Assembly (NCBI RefSeq): GCF_900302455.1
Contig: NZ_ONZG01000001.1
Coordinates: 372,001 to 436,000 of the forward strand
Reading direction: 5' to 3'
Source of the DNA: Falsiruegeria mediterranea M17
GTDB taxonomy: Bacteria; Pseudomonadota; Alphaproteobacteria; Rhodobacterales; Rhodobacteraceae
Length of the DNA: 64,000 nucleotides
In this document: positions 35,001 to 42,990 of the stretch, piece by piece
Layout of the letters: each line of letters opens with the position of its first letter
Numbering within the stretch: position 1 is the first letter of the stretch
Notes under the pieces: generated by a model
Database searches by the model: none
Told to the model about the DNA's origin: nothing
The model's input: the letters and a program-made list of their open reading frames with translations, nothing else
Translations under genes and position numbers: made by a program

Positions 35001-36545
35001 GGTGTCATCCCCCATCGAGGCTAGAGACTCTTTGCCGTCCTCAGCCATCGGCGCCAGGATCTGCTCCAGCTCTTCGATGCTATAACCAGCCGCGATCTGC
35101 CGCTTGCGCAGTTCTTCACCGCTGAACATCGCAGCCTCGGTCACGCCCTTCAGCTTGTCCTCAAGGTTGACGATCTTGCCGACCCATTCACCAAACGGAC
35201 GGCTGCCCGCCAGCGTATCCTTGATCTCGGTGTCGTGGAACAATTTGCCCTCGGCCATATCCACAGCGATCATCTGCCCCGGACCCAGCGCGCCTTTTTC
35301 CACAACATTGGCCTCGTTGATCGGCACCATGCCCGCCTCGGACCCCGCGATCAGCAGCCCGTCACCGGTCACTACGTACCGCATCGGGCGCAGACCGTTG
35401 CGGTCCAGACCCGCGCAGACCCAGCGACCATCGGTCATCGCCAGCGCAGCCGGGCCGTCCCACGGCTCCATCACCGAGTTACAATAGGAATACATGTCGA
35501 TCCACGGCTGCGGCAGATCCACCGCCTGCTTGGACCACGATTCTGGCACCAGCATCGTCTTGGCCATCGGCGCATTGCGGCCCGCACGCACCAAAACCTC
35601 AAACACCGCATCCAGCGCGGCGGAATCCGACGACCCGCCTGAAACGATCGGCTTGATGTCCTCGGCCATCTCGCCAAAAAAGGACGACGCCATCCGGATC
35701 TCGTGGCTCTTCATCCAATTGAGGTTGCCGCGCAGCGTGTTGATCTCGCCGTTATGCGCCAACATGCGGAACGGCTGTGCCAGCCACCACTGCGGGAAGG
35801 TGTTGGTCGAATAGCGCTGGTGATACAGGGCAAAGGCAGACTCAAACCGCTCGTCCACCAGGTCGGGGTAGAACACGGCAACCTGCTCGGCCAGCATCAT
35901 GCCCTTGTAAATGATCGACCGGCACGACAGCGACGCAATATACAACCCCGTCACACTCGCAGCCGAGGCCGCCTTTTCGATCCGACGGCGGATCACATAC
36001 AGTTCACGCTCAAAGGTCTCTTCATCGACACCCTTGGAATTCGAGATTAGGATCTGCTCAATCTCGGGGCGGGTCGCGTTGGCCTTTTCCCCCAGGCAGG
36101 TCACATCCACCGGCACATGACGCCAGCCATAGATATAATAGCCCATCTTCAGAACTTCGGTTTCAACAATGGTCCGGCAGGTTTCCTGCGCGCCAAAGTC
36201 GGTACGCGGCAGGAACACCTGACCCACGGCCATCAGCTCGTCCATGCGGGGTTCATGGCCGGTGCGGCGGATCTGATCATAAAAGAACATCACCGGGATC
36301 TGAACGTGAATGCCCGCGCCGTCGCCGGTCTTGCCATCGGCATCCACAGCGCCGCGGTGCCAGATCGCTTTCAGCGCGTCGATCCCGGCCTCAACCACCT
36401 TGCGGCTTTTCTTGCCATCAACGGACACCACAAGGCCCACACCGCAGGACGAGTGCTCCTCTTCCTCGGAATACAGGCCATTCTCGGCCATCCACTGACG
36501 CTTGGCCTCTTCGGCGCGCACCCAATCGGCATCATATTTGGTCAT
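32013..36545 (-). CDS. gltB: Glutamate synthase large (alpha) subunit
   Basis: A 1510-aa NADPH-dependent GOGAT large chain that makes glutamate from glutamine and 2-oxoglutarate. The glutaminase domain begins at Cys34 (HSSCGVGLV), which becomes N-terminal after removal of a 33-residue propeptide. Then follow the central domain, the FMN-binding synthase domain with the 3Fe-4S cysteines in CIMVRQCQSNTCPVGVCTQD, and the C-terminal GXGXG beta-helix (VVIEGCGACGCEYMTGG). Full family length. It overlaps the upstream GFA gene by 4 nt. The small subunit gltD is upstream on the same strand, separated by two small genes. Confidence 0.97.
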   Translation of the reverse strand: MTKYDADWVRAEEAKRQWMAENGLYSEEEEHSSCGVGLVVSVDGKKSRKVVEAGIDALKAIWHRGAVDADGKTGDGAGIHVQIPVMFFYDQIRRTGHEPRMDELMAVGQVFLPRTDFGAQETCRTIVETEVLKMGYYIYGWRHVPVDVTCLGEKANATRPEIEQILISNSKGVDEETFERELYVIRRRIEKAASAASVTGLYIASLSCRSIIYKGMMLAEQVAVFYPDLVDERFESAFALYHQRYSTNTFPQWWLAQPFRMLAHNGEINTLRGNLNWMKSHEIRMASSFFGEMAEDIKPIVSGGSSDSAALDAVFEVLVRAGRNAPMAKTMLVPESWSKQAVDLPQPWIDMYSYCNSVMEPWDGPAALAMTDGRWVCAGLDRNGLRPMRYVVTGDGLLIAGSEAGMVPINEANVVEKGALGPGQMIAVDMAEGKLFHDTEIKDTLAGSRPFGEWVGKIVNLEDKLKGVTEAAMFSGEELRKRQIAAGYSIEELEQILAPMAEDGKESLASMGDDTPSAVLSKMYRPLSHFFRQNFSQVTNPPIDSLREFRVMSLKTRFGNLKNVLDEDSSQTEIVVLESPFIGNAQWENLVEGFDAALVEIDCSFEAGQGALNAALARIRAEAEEAVRSGAGHIVLTDQHSNAEKVAMPMILATSAVHSHLTRKGLRTFCSLNVRAAECIDPHYFAVLIGCGATVVNAYLAEDSIADRIERGLLDGSLTENIARYREAIDQGLLKIMAKMGISVISSYRGGLNFEAVGLSRAMVAEFFPGMTSRISGIGVTGIQTKAEEVHAKGWGEVANVLPIGGFYKARKSGETHAWEATSMHMMQMACNKASFELWKQYSAKMQSNPPIHLRDLMDFKPLGKAIPLEEVESITSIRKRFVTPGMSLGALSPEAHKTLNVAMNRIGAKSDSGEGGEDPAHFVPEPNGDNPSAKIKQVASGRFGVTAEYLNQCEELEIKVAQGAKPGEGGQLPGMKVTDLIARLRHSTKGVTLISPPPHHDIYSIEDLAQLIYDLKQINPRCKVTVKLVASSGVGTIAAGVAKAKADVILISGHNGGTGASPATSIKYAGLPWEMGLTEAHQVLAMNNLRERVTLRTDGGLRTGRDIVIAAMLGAEEYGIGTAALIAMGCIMVRQCQSNTCPVGVCTQDESLRAKFTGNADKVVNLITFYAQEVREVLASIGARSIEEVIGRADLLAQVSRGSAHLDDLDLNPLLITVDGSANIVYNRDKDRNAVPDTLDAEIVRDAARFLQDGEKMQLSYAIQNTDRTVGTRTSSHIVRNFGMRNTLQEDHLTVKLQGSAGQSLGAFAAPGLKLEVSGDANDYVAKGLSGGTVVVRPPQVSPLKASENTIIGNTVLYGATDGHLFAAGRAGERFAVRNSGAKVVIEGCGACGCEYMTGGVAVILGDIGANFGAGMTGGMAYLYDPEGKAETVMNMETLVTCPVTVDHWEAQLKGLVERHLAETGSRKAADILQHWDVEKANFLQVCPKEMLVHLPAPLSTEEQAVPAE

Positions 36546-36979
36546 TGGTTGTCTCCTTCTTCCGACGGGGCATACATGGCCATCATCTCGGCCTCGGTGA
36601 TCTGCTTGCGATCCCCTGCAAATGCATAACCCTCGGGTTTCTTGTCGATAAACAGTTCCAGGCTCAGCTTGCTGCCGCCTGCATTCTCAAAAAGTCCGGC
36701 CGCCATCTGGGTCTGGCCGTGCATCGGCCCCGGCGCGGTCATCCGGTACCACAGCGCCGATCCGCATTCCTCGCAGAACGCGCGCTCGGCCCAATCGGAC
36801 GACACAAATGTCTTGACCGGGCCCAGCGCGGCATAGCCCGGCTCGGCCTGAAACGTCATCAAAGCCGAGCTGGTCCAGCGGCGGCACATGTCACAATGGC
36901 ACGCACCAATCGCGGGCTTTGCCGGGGTTGCCGTGACACTTACGGCGCCACACATGCATTGTCCGTTCAGTTCGGTCAT
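36542..36979 (-). CDS. GFA/CENP-V family zinc-binding protein
   Basis: A 145-aa protein of the glutathione-dependent formaldehyde-activating (GFA) fold. The zinc-binding cysteines are visible in GQCMCGAV, GACHCDMCRRWTSSA and FCEECGSALWYR. Many GFA proteins have no known substrate, and the formaldehyde activity is disputed even for the founding member, so no reaction is assigned. The ATG at 36979 (MTELNGQCMCG) is used; the longer frame upstream adds an unconserved leader. It overlaps gltB by 4 nt, suggesting coupled translation. Confidence 0.85.
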   Translation of the reverse strand: MTELNGQCMCGAVSVTATPAKPAIGACHCDMCRRWTSSALMTFQAEPGYAALGPVKTFVSSDWAERAFCEECGSALWYRMTAPGPMHGQTQMAAGLFENAGGSKLSLELFIDKKPEGYAFAGDRKQITEAEMMAMYAPSEEGDNQ

Positions 36980-36989
36980 ATCGCGCCCC

Positions 36990-37664
36990 TTACCCGTCGC
37001 AGCCAAAATCGGACCGCGTTGCCAGAAATCCGGGCTCGCCTTCGAACCGGATCGCACGCGGGGTGTGATCGGTGGTGAACGAGTCGCGGTCGCGCGCGTG
37101 GCTGGTCAGGCTGCCCTCAACAAACAGGCCCAGCGCGTCGGACACATAAATGTCGATGTCGAACCCCAGCCAGCTGCTGTCGATGCCCTCGCGCTGCAAC
37201 TCGCGATGCAACGTACCCTTGCGAAACGCATGCCCGCTCAACTCGACCACCTCATCGCTCAGGGTGTACGCGCCCTGAACCATGAACTCGCGGTTCTTCA
37301 CCACACGGGTCGAAAACAGCAGGATACCATCCTCAATGTCCTGACTGTCGGCGACAAGATCGCCGAGGTTCAGCCACTCACCCGCATCCGGATCACGATC
37401 AAACCGGGTTTGTGCGTTGGCCTGATACAGAAATCCGCCCAACCCCCAATCACCGTCATAGAAATGCACGATATCTGGACGACCATTGGCAAACGTCAGA
37501 ACTTGGCGATCTTTGCCGCACATCAACAGGGTCGACGTGCGACACTCGTTCTTGTGCACAGTCGCCAGCGCTGTGCAACCCGCCGGCACTTCGGAAATCT
37601 CCTGGGCCACAGCCATTCCGCCAAACACGCTCAGGGTCAGAGCAGCAGTCCATCGTGCAATCAT
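36990..37664 (-). CDS. Exported protein of unknown function in the glt locus
   Basis: A 224-aa protein starting MIARWTAALTLSVFGGMAVA, a clear Sec signal peptide. The mature part has cysteines near the N terminus (GCTALATVHKNECRTSTLLMC) and at the C terminus (DFGCDG), and is otherwise beta-rich. I do not recognise the family. The start at 37664 follows AAGGACAGGA; an ATG at 37691 adds nine residues and falls inside a hairpin. It lies 10 nt before the GFA gene and 129 nt after gltD, so it may be read from the gltD side or from its own promoter. Confidence 0.65.
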   Translation of the reverse strand: MIARWTAALTLSVFGGMAVAQEISEVPAGCTALATVHKNECRTSTLLMCGKDRQVLTFANGRPDIVHFYDGDWGLGGFLYQANAQTRFDRDPDAGEWLNLGDLVADSQDIEDGILLFSTRVVKNREFMVQGAYTLSDEVVELSGHAFRKGTLHRELQREGIDSSWLGFDIDIYVSDALGLFVEGSLTSHARDRDSFTTDHTPRAIRFEGEPGFLATRSDFGCDG

Positions 37665-37684
37665 TTTCCTGTCCTTCGGCTTAT

Positions 37685-37703
37685 GGGTCACGGATTGTGA
37701 CCC
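37685..37703. repeat. Perfect 7-bp dyad upstream of the exported-protein gene
   Basis: GGGTCAC-N5-GTGACCC, a perfect inverted repeat ending 21 nt before the start at 37664 on the minus strand. It could be an operator or a hairpin in the leader. It is followed by no T-run, so it is not a normal terminator for gltD. Confidence 0.45.
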
Positions 37704-37793
37704 TTTGGCTGCAGTGCCGCATCAGATGTATGCGACGGCGGTGTACGGGTAGTGCACGCTTGGTGCACGCATGTCACAGGCGATTTTTGGCCC

Positions 37794-39227
37794 TTATTCG
37801 GCGGCGATTGCAGGTGCAGCATCCAGCTTTTTCAGGATCGCTTCGGCACAGTCGCGGCCGTCCTTGATCGCCCAAACCACCAAGCTCGCACCGCGCACGA
37901 TATCGCCCACGGCATAGACACCTTCCATCTCGGTCTCGCCGCTCTGGAACGCCGCCTTGACAGTGCCCCAACGGGTCACCGGCAGGTCGGGCTGACCAAA
38001 GAGGGTCGGCAGATCTTCGGGCTCGAACCCCAGCGCCTTGATGACCAGATCGGCCTCTTCGACGTAATCCGCGCCTTCGATCACCTCGGGCGCTTGGCGA
38101 CCGGATGCATCCGGCTGACCCAGGCGCATCTTTTGCACCAGTACACCGTTGACTGTGTCGTCGCCGGTGAACCCTTTGGGCGCACTCAACCACTCAAAGA
38201 TCACGCCTTCTTCTTCGGCGTTCTGCGTTTCACGCATCGAGCCCGGCATGTTGGCGCGGTCACGACGATAGAGACACTTAACAGACGTCGCGCCCTGTCG
38301 GATCGAGGTGCGCACACAGTCCATCGCGGTATCACCACCGCCGATCACAACAACCTTCTTACCTTCAGCATTCAGGCGACCATTGTCGAACTCTTCAACC
38401 GCGTCACCAAAGCTTTTGCGGTTGGACGCAGTCAGGAAATCAATCGCCTTCTCAATCCCTGCCAAACCCCTGCCCGGCATGGCCAGATCGCGCGATTTAT
38501 AGACGCCTGTCGCGATAACCACTGCGTTGTGCTGCTCGCGGATCTCGGCAAATTTGGCGGCATCGACATCGCAGTTCAGTTCAAACGTCACGCCACCATC
38601 TGCGAGCAGATCGTTGCGGCGCTGAACCACATCTTTTTCCAGCTTGAAGCCCGGAATGCCGTACATCAGCAACCCGCCCGCGCGGTCATAGCGGTCATAA
38701 ACCGTGACCTGTACACCGGCTTTGCGCAGCATGTCCGCCGCTGCCAAACCGCCGGGGCCAGCGCCGATGATACCGACGCTTTCGCTGCGTTCCCGTGAGG
38801 GGGCATTGGGTAGAACCCAGCCTTTGTCCCAGGCGGTGTCGGTGATGTATTTCTCGACAGATCCGATGGTCACTGTACCGTGGCCGGACTGTTCAATCAC
38901 ACAGTTGCCTTCGCACAGACGGTCCTGCGGACAGATGCGGCCACAGATCTCGGGGAAGGTGTTGGTGGCCTGGCTGGTGGCATAGGCCTCTTCCAGGCGA
39001 CCGGTTGCGGTCAGGTGCAGCCAATCGGGGATATTGTTGTGCAGCGGGCAGTGCGACTGACAATAGGGAACACCACATTGGCTGCACCGGCTCGCCTGCT
39101 CCTCGGCCTTGGCCGCAGCGTACTCGGCATAAATTTCGTCGAAATCTTCCCTGCGTACAGTAGCGTCACGCTTTGCAGGCATGTCGCGATCGATCTGGAC
39201 AAATTTTAGCATCGGTTGCTTGGCCAC
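37794..39227 (-). CDS. gltD: Glutamate synthase small (beta) subunit
   Basis: A 477-aa NADPH-oxidising partner of GltB. The N-terminal cysteine cluster CSQCGVPYCQSHCPLHN and a second group CGRICPQDRLCEGNC supply the Fe-S clusters. Two dinucleotide-binding folds follow, with GIIGAGPGGLAAAD for FAD and VVIGGGDTAMDCVR for NADPH. Full length. It lies upstream of gltB on the same strand with two small genes between, an arrangement that keeps stoichiometry uncertain unless all four genes share a transcript. Confidence 0.96.
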   Translation of the reverse strand: MAKQPMLKFVQIDRDMPAKRDATVRREDFDEIYAEYAAAKAEEQASRCSQCGVPYCQSHCPLHNNIPDWLHLTATGRLEEAYATSQATNTFPEICGRICPQDRLCEGNCVIEQSGHGTVTIGSVEKYITDTAWDKGWVLPNAPSRERSESVGIIGAGPGGLAAADMLRKAGVQVTVYDRYDRAGGLLMYGIPGFKLEKDVVQRRNDLLADGGVTFELNCDVDAAKFAEIREQHNAVVIATGVYKSRDLAMPGRGLAGIEKAIDFLTASNRKSFGDAVEEFDNGRLNAEGKKVVVIGGGDTAMDCVRTSIRQGATSVKCLYRRDRANMPGSMRETQNAEEEGVIFEWLSAPKGFTGDDTVNGVLVQKMRLGQPDASGRQAPEVIEGADYVEEADLVIKALGFEPEDLPTLFGQPDLPVTRWGTVKAAFQSGETEMEGVYAVGDIVRGASLVVWAIKDGRDCAEAILKKLDAAPAIAAE

Positions 39228-39303
39228 GGGTCAAACTCCATGAATTGGCTACGTCGCGATTGTCTACAGGACGCTCGGCGACATTAAAAGTCAACTATGC
39301 TGA

Positions 39304-39353
39304 CCTTTTTTCTAGATTTCTGGCATCGGTTTAGAATTCCAGAACAAAAAAGG
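39304..39353. repeat. Long imperfect inverted repeat upstream of uppP
   Basis: CCTTTTTT (39304-39311) pairs with AAAAAAGG (39346-39353), and inside it TTCTGG (39318-39323) pairs with CCAGAA (39339-39344). It lies in the 229-nt divergent gap between gltD and uppP and could fold in the uppP leader RNA or flank a promoter. Confidence 0.5.
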
Positions 39354-39362
39354 CAAGACTTT

Positions 39363-39379
39363 AGGTCCGAGTCGGACCT
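39363..39379. promoter_or_regulatory. 8-bp dyad upstream of uppP
   Basis: AGGTCCGA-G-TCGGACCT, an almost perfect 17-bp palindrome 78 nt before the uppP start. It may be a protein-binding site or the second hairpin of a structured leader. The binding factor is unknown. Confidence 0.45.
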
Positions 39380-39456
39380 TATTATCGACTTTCTTTTTGA
39401 ACCAAAGAACTTATACCCACTCTCAAACCAACGTCGCCTGAAACGAGTTTCCAAAA

Positions 39457-40260
39457 ATGCCTCTGTTTCAACTACTTCTCATCGCGCTGATTCAGGGAAT
39501 CACCGAATTCCTGCCTGTATCTTCTTCAGGTCACCTGATTCTCTTGCCGGGACTGACCGGCCTGGAGGACCAAGGTCAGGTGATCGACGTGGCGGTCCAC
39601 ATCGGCACCTTGGGCGCGGTCGTTCTCTACTTCTGGTCAGATGTAAAACTGGGTCTTCTGGGCTTACCCCGCGCCCTGACTGGACGCATCGACACAGAAG
39701 GATCGCGTTTGGCCGCCGGGCTGATCATCGCGACAATCCCCACTGTCCTGTTTGGCCTTTTCCTGCATGTCACCGGCCTCAGCGCCTCGCTCCGCTCGGT
39801 CGCCGTTATCGGCTGGACCATGCTGATCTTTGGCCTTGTCCTCTACTGGGCTGACCAAACCGGGAAAGAGACCAAGACAGCCCAGGACTGGGGCGTAAAG
39901 GATGCGATTCTGATGGGCTTCTGGCAAGCCATCGCACTGATCCCCGGCACCTCACGCTCGGGTATCACGATCACCGGAGCACGCCGCTTGGGCTACAACC
40001 GCGAAGACGGTGCCCGCATCGCCATGCTGATGTCCATTCCCACCATCATTGCTTCTGGCACACTGCTGGGCACTGAGGTTGCGATTCAAGCCGACGCTGC
40101 CGTGGCGCGGGACGGAGCGATTGCCGCTGCCATGGCTTTTGTCTCGGCCTTGCTGGCGCTCAGCCTGATGATGCGATTGCTGCGCAGCATCAGTTTCACC
40201 CCGTATGTCATCTACAGGGTGATCCTGGGTATTGTGTTGTTGGTCTACGCCTACGCCTGA
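39457..40260 (+). CDS. uppP: Undecaprenyl-diphosphatase UppP (BacA)
   Basis: A 267-aa multi-pass membrane enzyme that converts undecaprenyl diphosphate to the monophosphate carrier used for peptidoglycan and glycan export; its excess gives bacitracin resistance. The two signature motifs are present: GITEFLPVSSSGHLIL (Glu17) and PGTSRSG (residues 163-169, Arg168). Eight hydrophobic helices can be counted roughly. It abuts the convergent NDUFA9-like gene. Confidence 0.96.
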   Translation: MPLFQLLLIALIQGITEFLPVSSSGHLILLPGLTGLEDQGQVIDVAVHIGTLGAVVLYFWSDVKLGLLGLPRALTGRIDTEGSRLAAGLIIATIPTVLFGLFLHVTGLSASLRSVAVIGWTMLIFGLVLYWADQTGKETKTAQDWGVKDAILMGFWQAIALIPGTSRSGITITGARRLGYNREDGARIAMLMSIPTIIASGTLLGTEVAIQADAAVARDGAIAAAMAFVSALLALSLMMRLLRSISFTPYVIYRVILGIVLLVYAYA

Positions 40261-41244
40261 TCAGGCCCGCAGGTTCTTGGCCGAATCCTTGATGGCGTCG
40301 TACTGCCCCGAGGGACGGAATTTCCACAGGTAGTCAGGCAACACCGATTCCAAGGTCGCAGGTTCAATCCCCAGATCTTCAAAGCCTTTGGCGTCCTCAG
40401 CAACAACATTGTCGCGCCCCAAATTGCGCACCTGATCACGGGTCAAGATGTTATTGGGGAACAACTGGAAAGAGACAAACTTCACGATGTCCAGCACACC
40501 GGCCATGATCCGGGCTGCAAACATCGGCATGCCCAGGATCACACGGCGCCGGTGGATCACGTCCAGCATCACCTTCATCAAGTCACGGAAGCTGGCAACC
40601 TCAGGGCCACCCAGCTCATAAACACCGCCTTCAGCTTCACCCAACACACCCTTGACTGCGGCCTTAGCCACATCATCCACAAAGACGGGCTGAAACTTGG
40701 TCTCAGCGCCGACCAACGGCAGAAACGGGCTCAGACGCGTCATGCCAGCAAAGCGGTTAAAGAACTGATCCTCGGTTCCAAAAACCACCGATGGACGCAG
40801 AATCATCGCATTGGGCATATGCTCCAGAACGGCTGCCTCACCGGCGGCTTTGGTCTGCGCATATTCGCTGTTCGATTCCGCATCGGCCCCAATGGCCGAA
40901 ACATGAACCATTCGCTCGATCCCTTCGGCTGCAGCCAAACGGGCCACTCGCCCGGCCCCGTCGGCCTGAACCGCGTCGAACGTGTTTTTGCTCACCTCGT
41001 TCAAGACACCCACGCAATTGACGACCGCATCCGCACCTTTCATGGCCAAGGCGACCGAGGCGTCATCACGGATGTTGCACAAAATGGGTTCGACCTGGCC
41101 GACGACGCCATAGGTTTTGACATACATCGCTTCATTCGGGCGCCGAACTGCGACGCGAACACGCCACCCCTCATTGGCCATGCGCCGTGCAATATAACGA
41201 CCGACGAATCCAGACCCGCCATAAATGGTGACCATTTTCGACAT
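40261..41244 (-). CDS. NDUFA9-type complex I accessory protein (atypical SDR)
   Basis: A 327-aa NAD(P)-binding protein with the N-terminal Rossmann motif YGGSGFVGRYIARRM, the VNCVGVL strand, and AILRPSVVFGTEDQFFNR. It closely follows the NDUFA9 subfamily of atypical short-chain dehydrogenases, which are complex I accessory subunits in mitochondria and alphaproteobacteria. The ATG at 41244 follows AGGAG; a frame extension to 41289 is unlikely. No nuo genes are in the window, so complex I association is from family knowledge only. Confidence 0.82.
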   Translation of the reverse strand: MSKMVTIYGGSGFVGRYIARRMANEGWRVRVAVRRPNEAMYVKTYGVVGQVEPILCNIRDDASVALAMKGADAVVNCVGVLNEVSKNTFDAVQADGAGRVARLAAAEGIERMVHVSAIGADAESNSEYAQTKAAGEAAVLEHMPNAMILRPSVVFGTEDQFFNRFAGMTRLSPFLPLVGAETKFQPVFVDDVAKAAVKGVLGEAEGGVYELGGPEVASFRDLMKVMLDVIHRRRVILGMPMFAARIMAGVLDIVKFVSFQLFPNNILTRDQVRNLGRDNVVAEDAKGFEDLGIEPATLESVLPDYLWKFRPSGQYDAIKDSAKNLRA

Positions 41245-41464
41245 GAGAGGCTCCTGTTGACTGAGACACAGTTCGATGTACCGCCCCAAGCCTTCGCAAA
41301 CAAGGTTCTAATATGCCGCAAAGGGACGCGTTGCCAGCAATTCCAGCGATGTTGTCTACGGCATCCGGATGCTCTTTGGCAGGGCGATCAAAAAAGTTTC
41401 ACAAAGTTCAAAAATCCGGTTGACGCCTCCCGCAGCTAAGCGTAAATCCCGCCCCACGACACCG

Positions 41465-41551
41465 GCCCAGGTGGCGGAATTGGTAGACGCGCTAGCTTCA
41501 GGTGCTAGTGTCCGTATGGACGTGGAGGTTCGAGTCCTCTCCTGGGCACCA
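41465..41551 (+). tRNA. tRNA-Leu (anticodon CAG)
   Basis: A class II tRNA of 87 nt. Acceptor stem GCCCAGG pairs with CCTGGGC, the CCA end is encoded, the anticodon loop TTCAGGT gives CAG, a long variable arm (TGTCCGTATGGACG) is present, and the T-loop GGTTCGAGTCC is intact. Confidence 0.95.
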
Positions 41552-41859
41552 TTTCTCAAAATCACTACTAGAGAAAACCGCATACACGCGGATACTGATC
41601 GGCGTCTTCTACCGCACCCATGAACCACTGCGATCTGTACACAGGCAGACACCCCGATAACTCACCCCCAATACCTGCGATTTACCACCAATGCATGGAT
41701 GTCCGTTCGGGAATCAGTCCGTGCGCAGAAACCCAATGAGAGAAAACGCGAACGCCGCCAGAAGCCGATTGGTCTTGTGGAAAGGGAAACCGCACACAAA
41801 CACCATGGCGCTAGATCAGCGGTTCAGTGTAGTGCCATGTTGTTCGGCTGAGAAAGAAG
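41552..41859. other. 308-nt spacer between two tRNA genes
   Basis: No gene, repeat or integrase-like remnant is seen. Short open frames here lack ribosome-binding sites. It probably holds only the 3' trailers of the two convergent tRNA genes. Confidence 0.5.
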
Positions 41860-41935
41860 TGGTGAGCCGTGCAGGATTCGAACCTGCGACCCACTGATTA
41901 AAAGTCAGTTGCTCTACCAACTGAGCTAACGGCCC
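41860..41935 (-). tRNA. tRNA-Lys (anticodon TTT)
   Basis: A 76-nt tRNA on the minus strand: acceptor GGGCCGT with ACGGCTC, D-arm TAGCTCAGTTGGTAGAGCA, anticodon loop CTTTTAA giving TTT, T-arm GCAGGTTCGAATCCTGC, and an encoded CCA end. Confidence 0.96.
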
Positions 41936-42147
41936 ACTCTTTTCTTCTGGATCTCTTCGATCCGTGGCGCTCTCTAAGACATTTTACCAGGTAGGTTCAA
42001 GGCCTTATTTTGCGCATCGTGTCGCTTTGTTTCCGGCGTTTCCGGCGACCCGATAGGCGGCCTAATTAGGGAGAGGGCGCGGGGGGGTCAACCCCTTTTT
42101 TCCAGAATCTTGCCTCAACTCTGGATTCATCCGGAGACCACAGTTAT
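41936..42147. other. Divergent spacer between tRNA-Lys and dapF
   Basis: 212 nt that must carry the tRNA-Lys promoter (minus) and the dapF promoter (plus). It contains a G-rich run (GGGCGCGGGGGGGTC near 42074-42088). No gene is seen. Confidence 0.35.
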
Positions 42148-42990
42148 ATGCCCGCCATGCAACAGAACACCGACAGCAATTTGCCCTTTATGAAGATGCA
42201 CGGGCTGGGCAACGACTTTGTCGTTGTGGACGCGCGCTCAGGCGACATCGTCATCACGCCGGCTATGGCAAAAGGAATCGCGCATCGTCAGTTCGGCGTC
42301 GGGTTCGACCAACTTGCGGTGATCGAGAACGGCGCTGGCGACGCGCATCTGGTGTTCTACAACGCCGATGGTTCGACCTCGGCCGCGTGTGGTAACGCCA
42401 CCCGCTGTATCGCGCGACACCTGATGGATGAAAGCGGCAAGACCAAGCTGCACCTGACCACGGATCGCGGCGATCTGTGGGCGCGTGAAGCTGGTGATGG
42501 ACTGACGTCCGTAAACATGGGGCATCCGCAGCTGGAGTGGCATGAAGTGCCGTTGGCGCATGAGATGGACACCCTTCGTCTGCCCATCGACGGGGAACCG
42601 ACCGCGACCGGCATGGGCAATCCGCATTGCACGTTTTTTGTCGACGACGCCGAGGCTGTCGATCTGACCGCCTTTGGTTCGGCGCATGAGCACCACCCAC
42701 TGTACCCCGAACGCACCAACGTGCAGGTGGCGCAGATCGTGGGCCCCGATCACATCCGTATGCGCGTCTGGGAGCGCGGGGTGGGCATTACGCTAGCCTC
42801 GGGGTCGTCGTCCTGTGCCACGGCTGTTGCAGCGGCCCGACGCGGCCTGACGGGGCGCAGCGTGCGCATTGACCTGGATGGCGGCACGCTGCATGTCGAC
42901 TGGCGGGACGACGGGGTCTGGATGACAGGACCGACGATGCATGTCTTTACCGGCACCTTCACCCGTGAATTTCTGGAGAGCCTCGCATGA
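42148..42990 (+). CDS. dapF: Diaminopimelate epimerase
   Basis: A 280-aa PLP-independent racemase that converts LL- to meso-diaminopimelate for lysine and peptidoglycan. Both catalytic cysteines are visible: Cys81 in SAACGNATRC and Cys223 in ASGSSSCATAVAAA. The family opening FMKMHGLGNDFVVVD is also present. The ATG at 42148 is used; an ATG at 42157 is possible. It overlaps mtaB by 4 nt. Confidence 0.96.
   Translation: MPAMQQNTDSNLPFMKMHGLGNDFVVVDARSGDIVITPAMAKGIAHRQFGVGFDQLAVIENGAGDAHLVFYNADGSTSAACGNATRCIARHLMDESGKTKLHLTTDRGDLWAREAGDGLTSVNMGHPQLEWHEVPLAHEMDTLRLPIDGEPTATGMGNPHCTFFVDDAEAVDLTAFGSAHEHHPLYPERTNVQVAQIVGPDHIRMRVWERGVGITLASGSSSCATAVAAARRGLTGRSVRIDLDGGTLHVDWRDDGVWMTGPTMHVFTGTFTREFLESLA

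Noticed and set aside
37752-38798. 348-aa open frame on the plus strand
   Set aside because: Antisense to gltD; no domain and no start signal.
41369-41623. 84-aa plus-strand frame
   Set aside because: It runs through the tRNA-Leu gene and is not a protein-coding gene.
41465-41935. tRNA genes as integration sites of a genomic island
   Set aside because: No integrase, no duplicated tRNA 3' end and only housekeeping genes on both sides.
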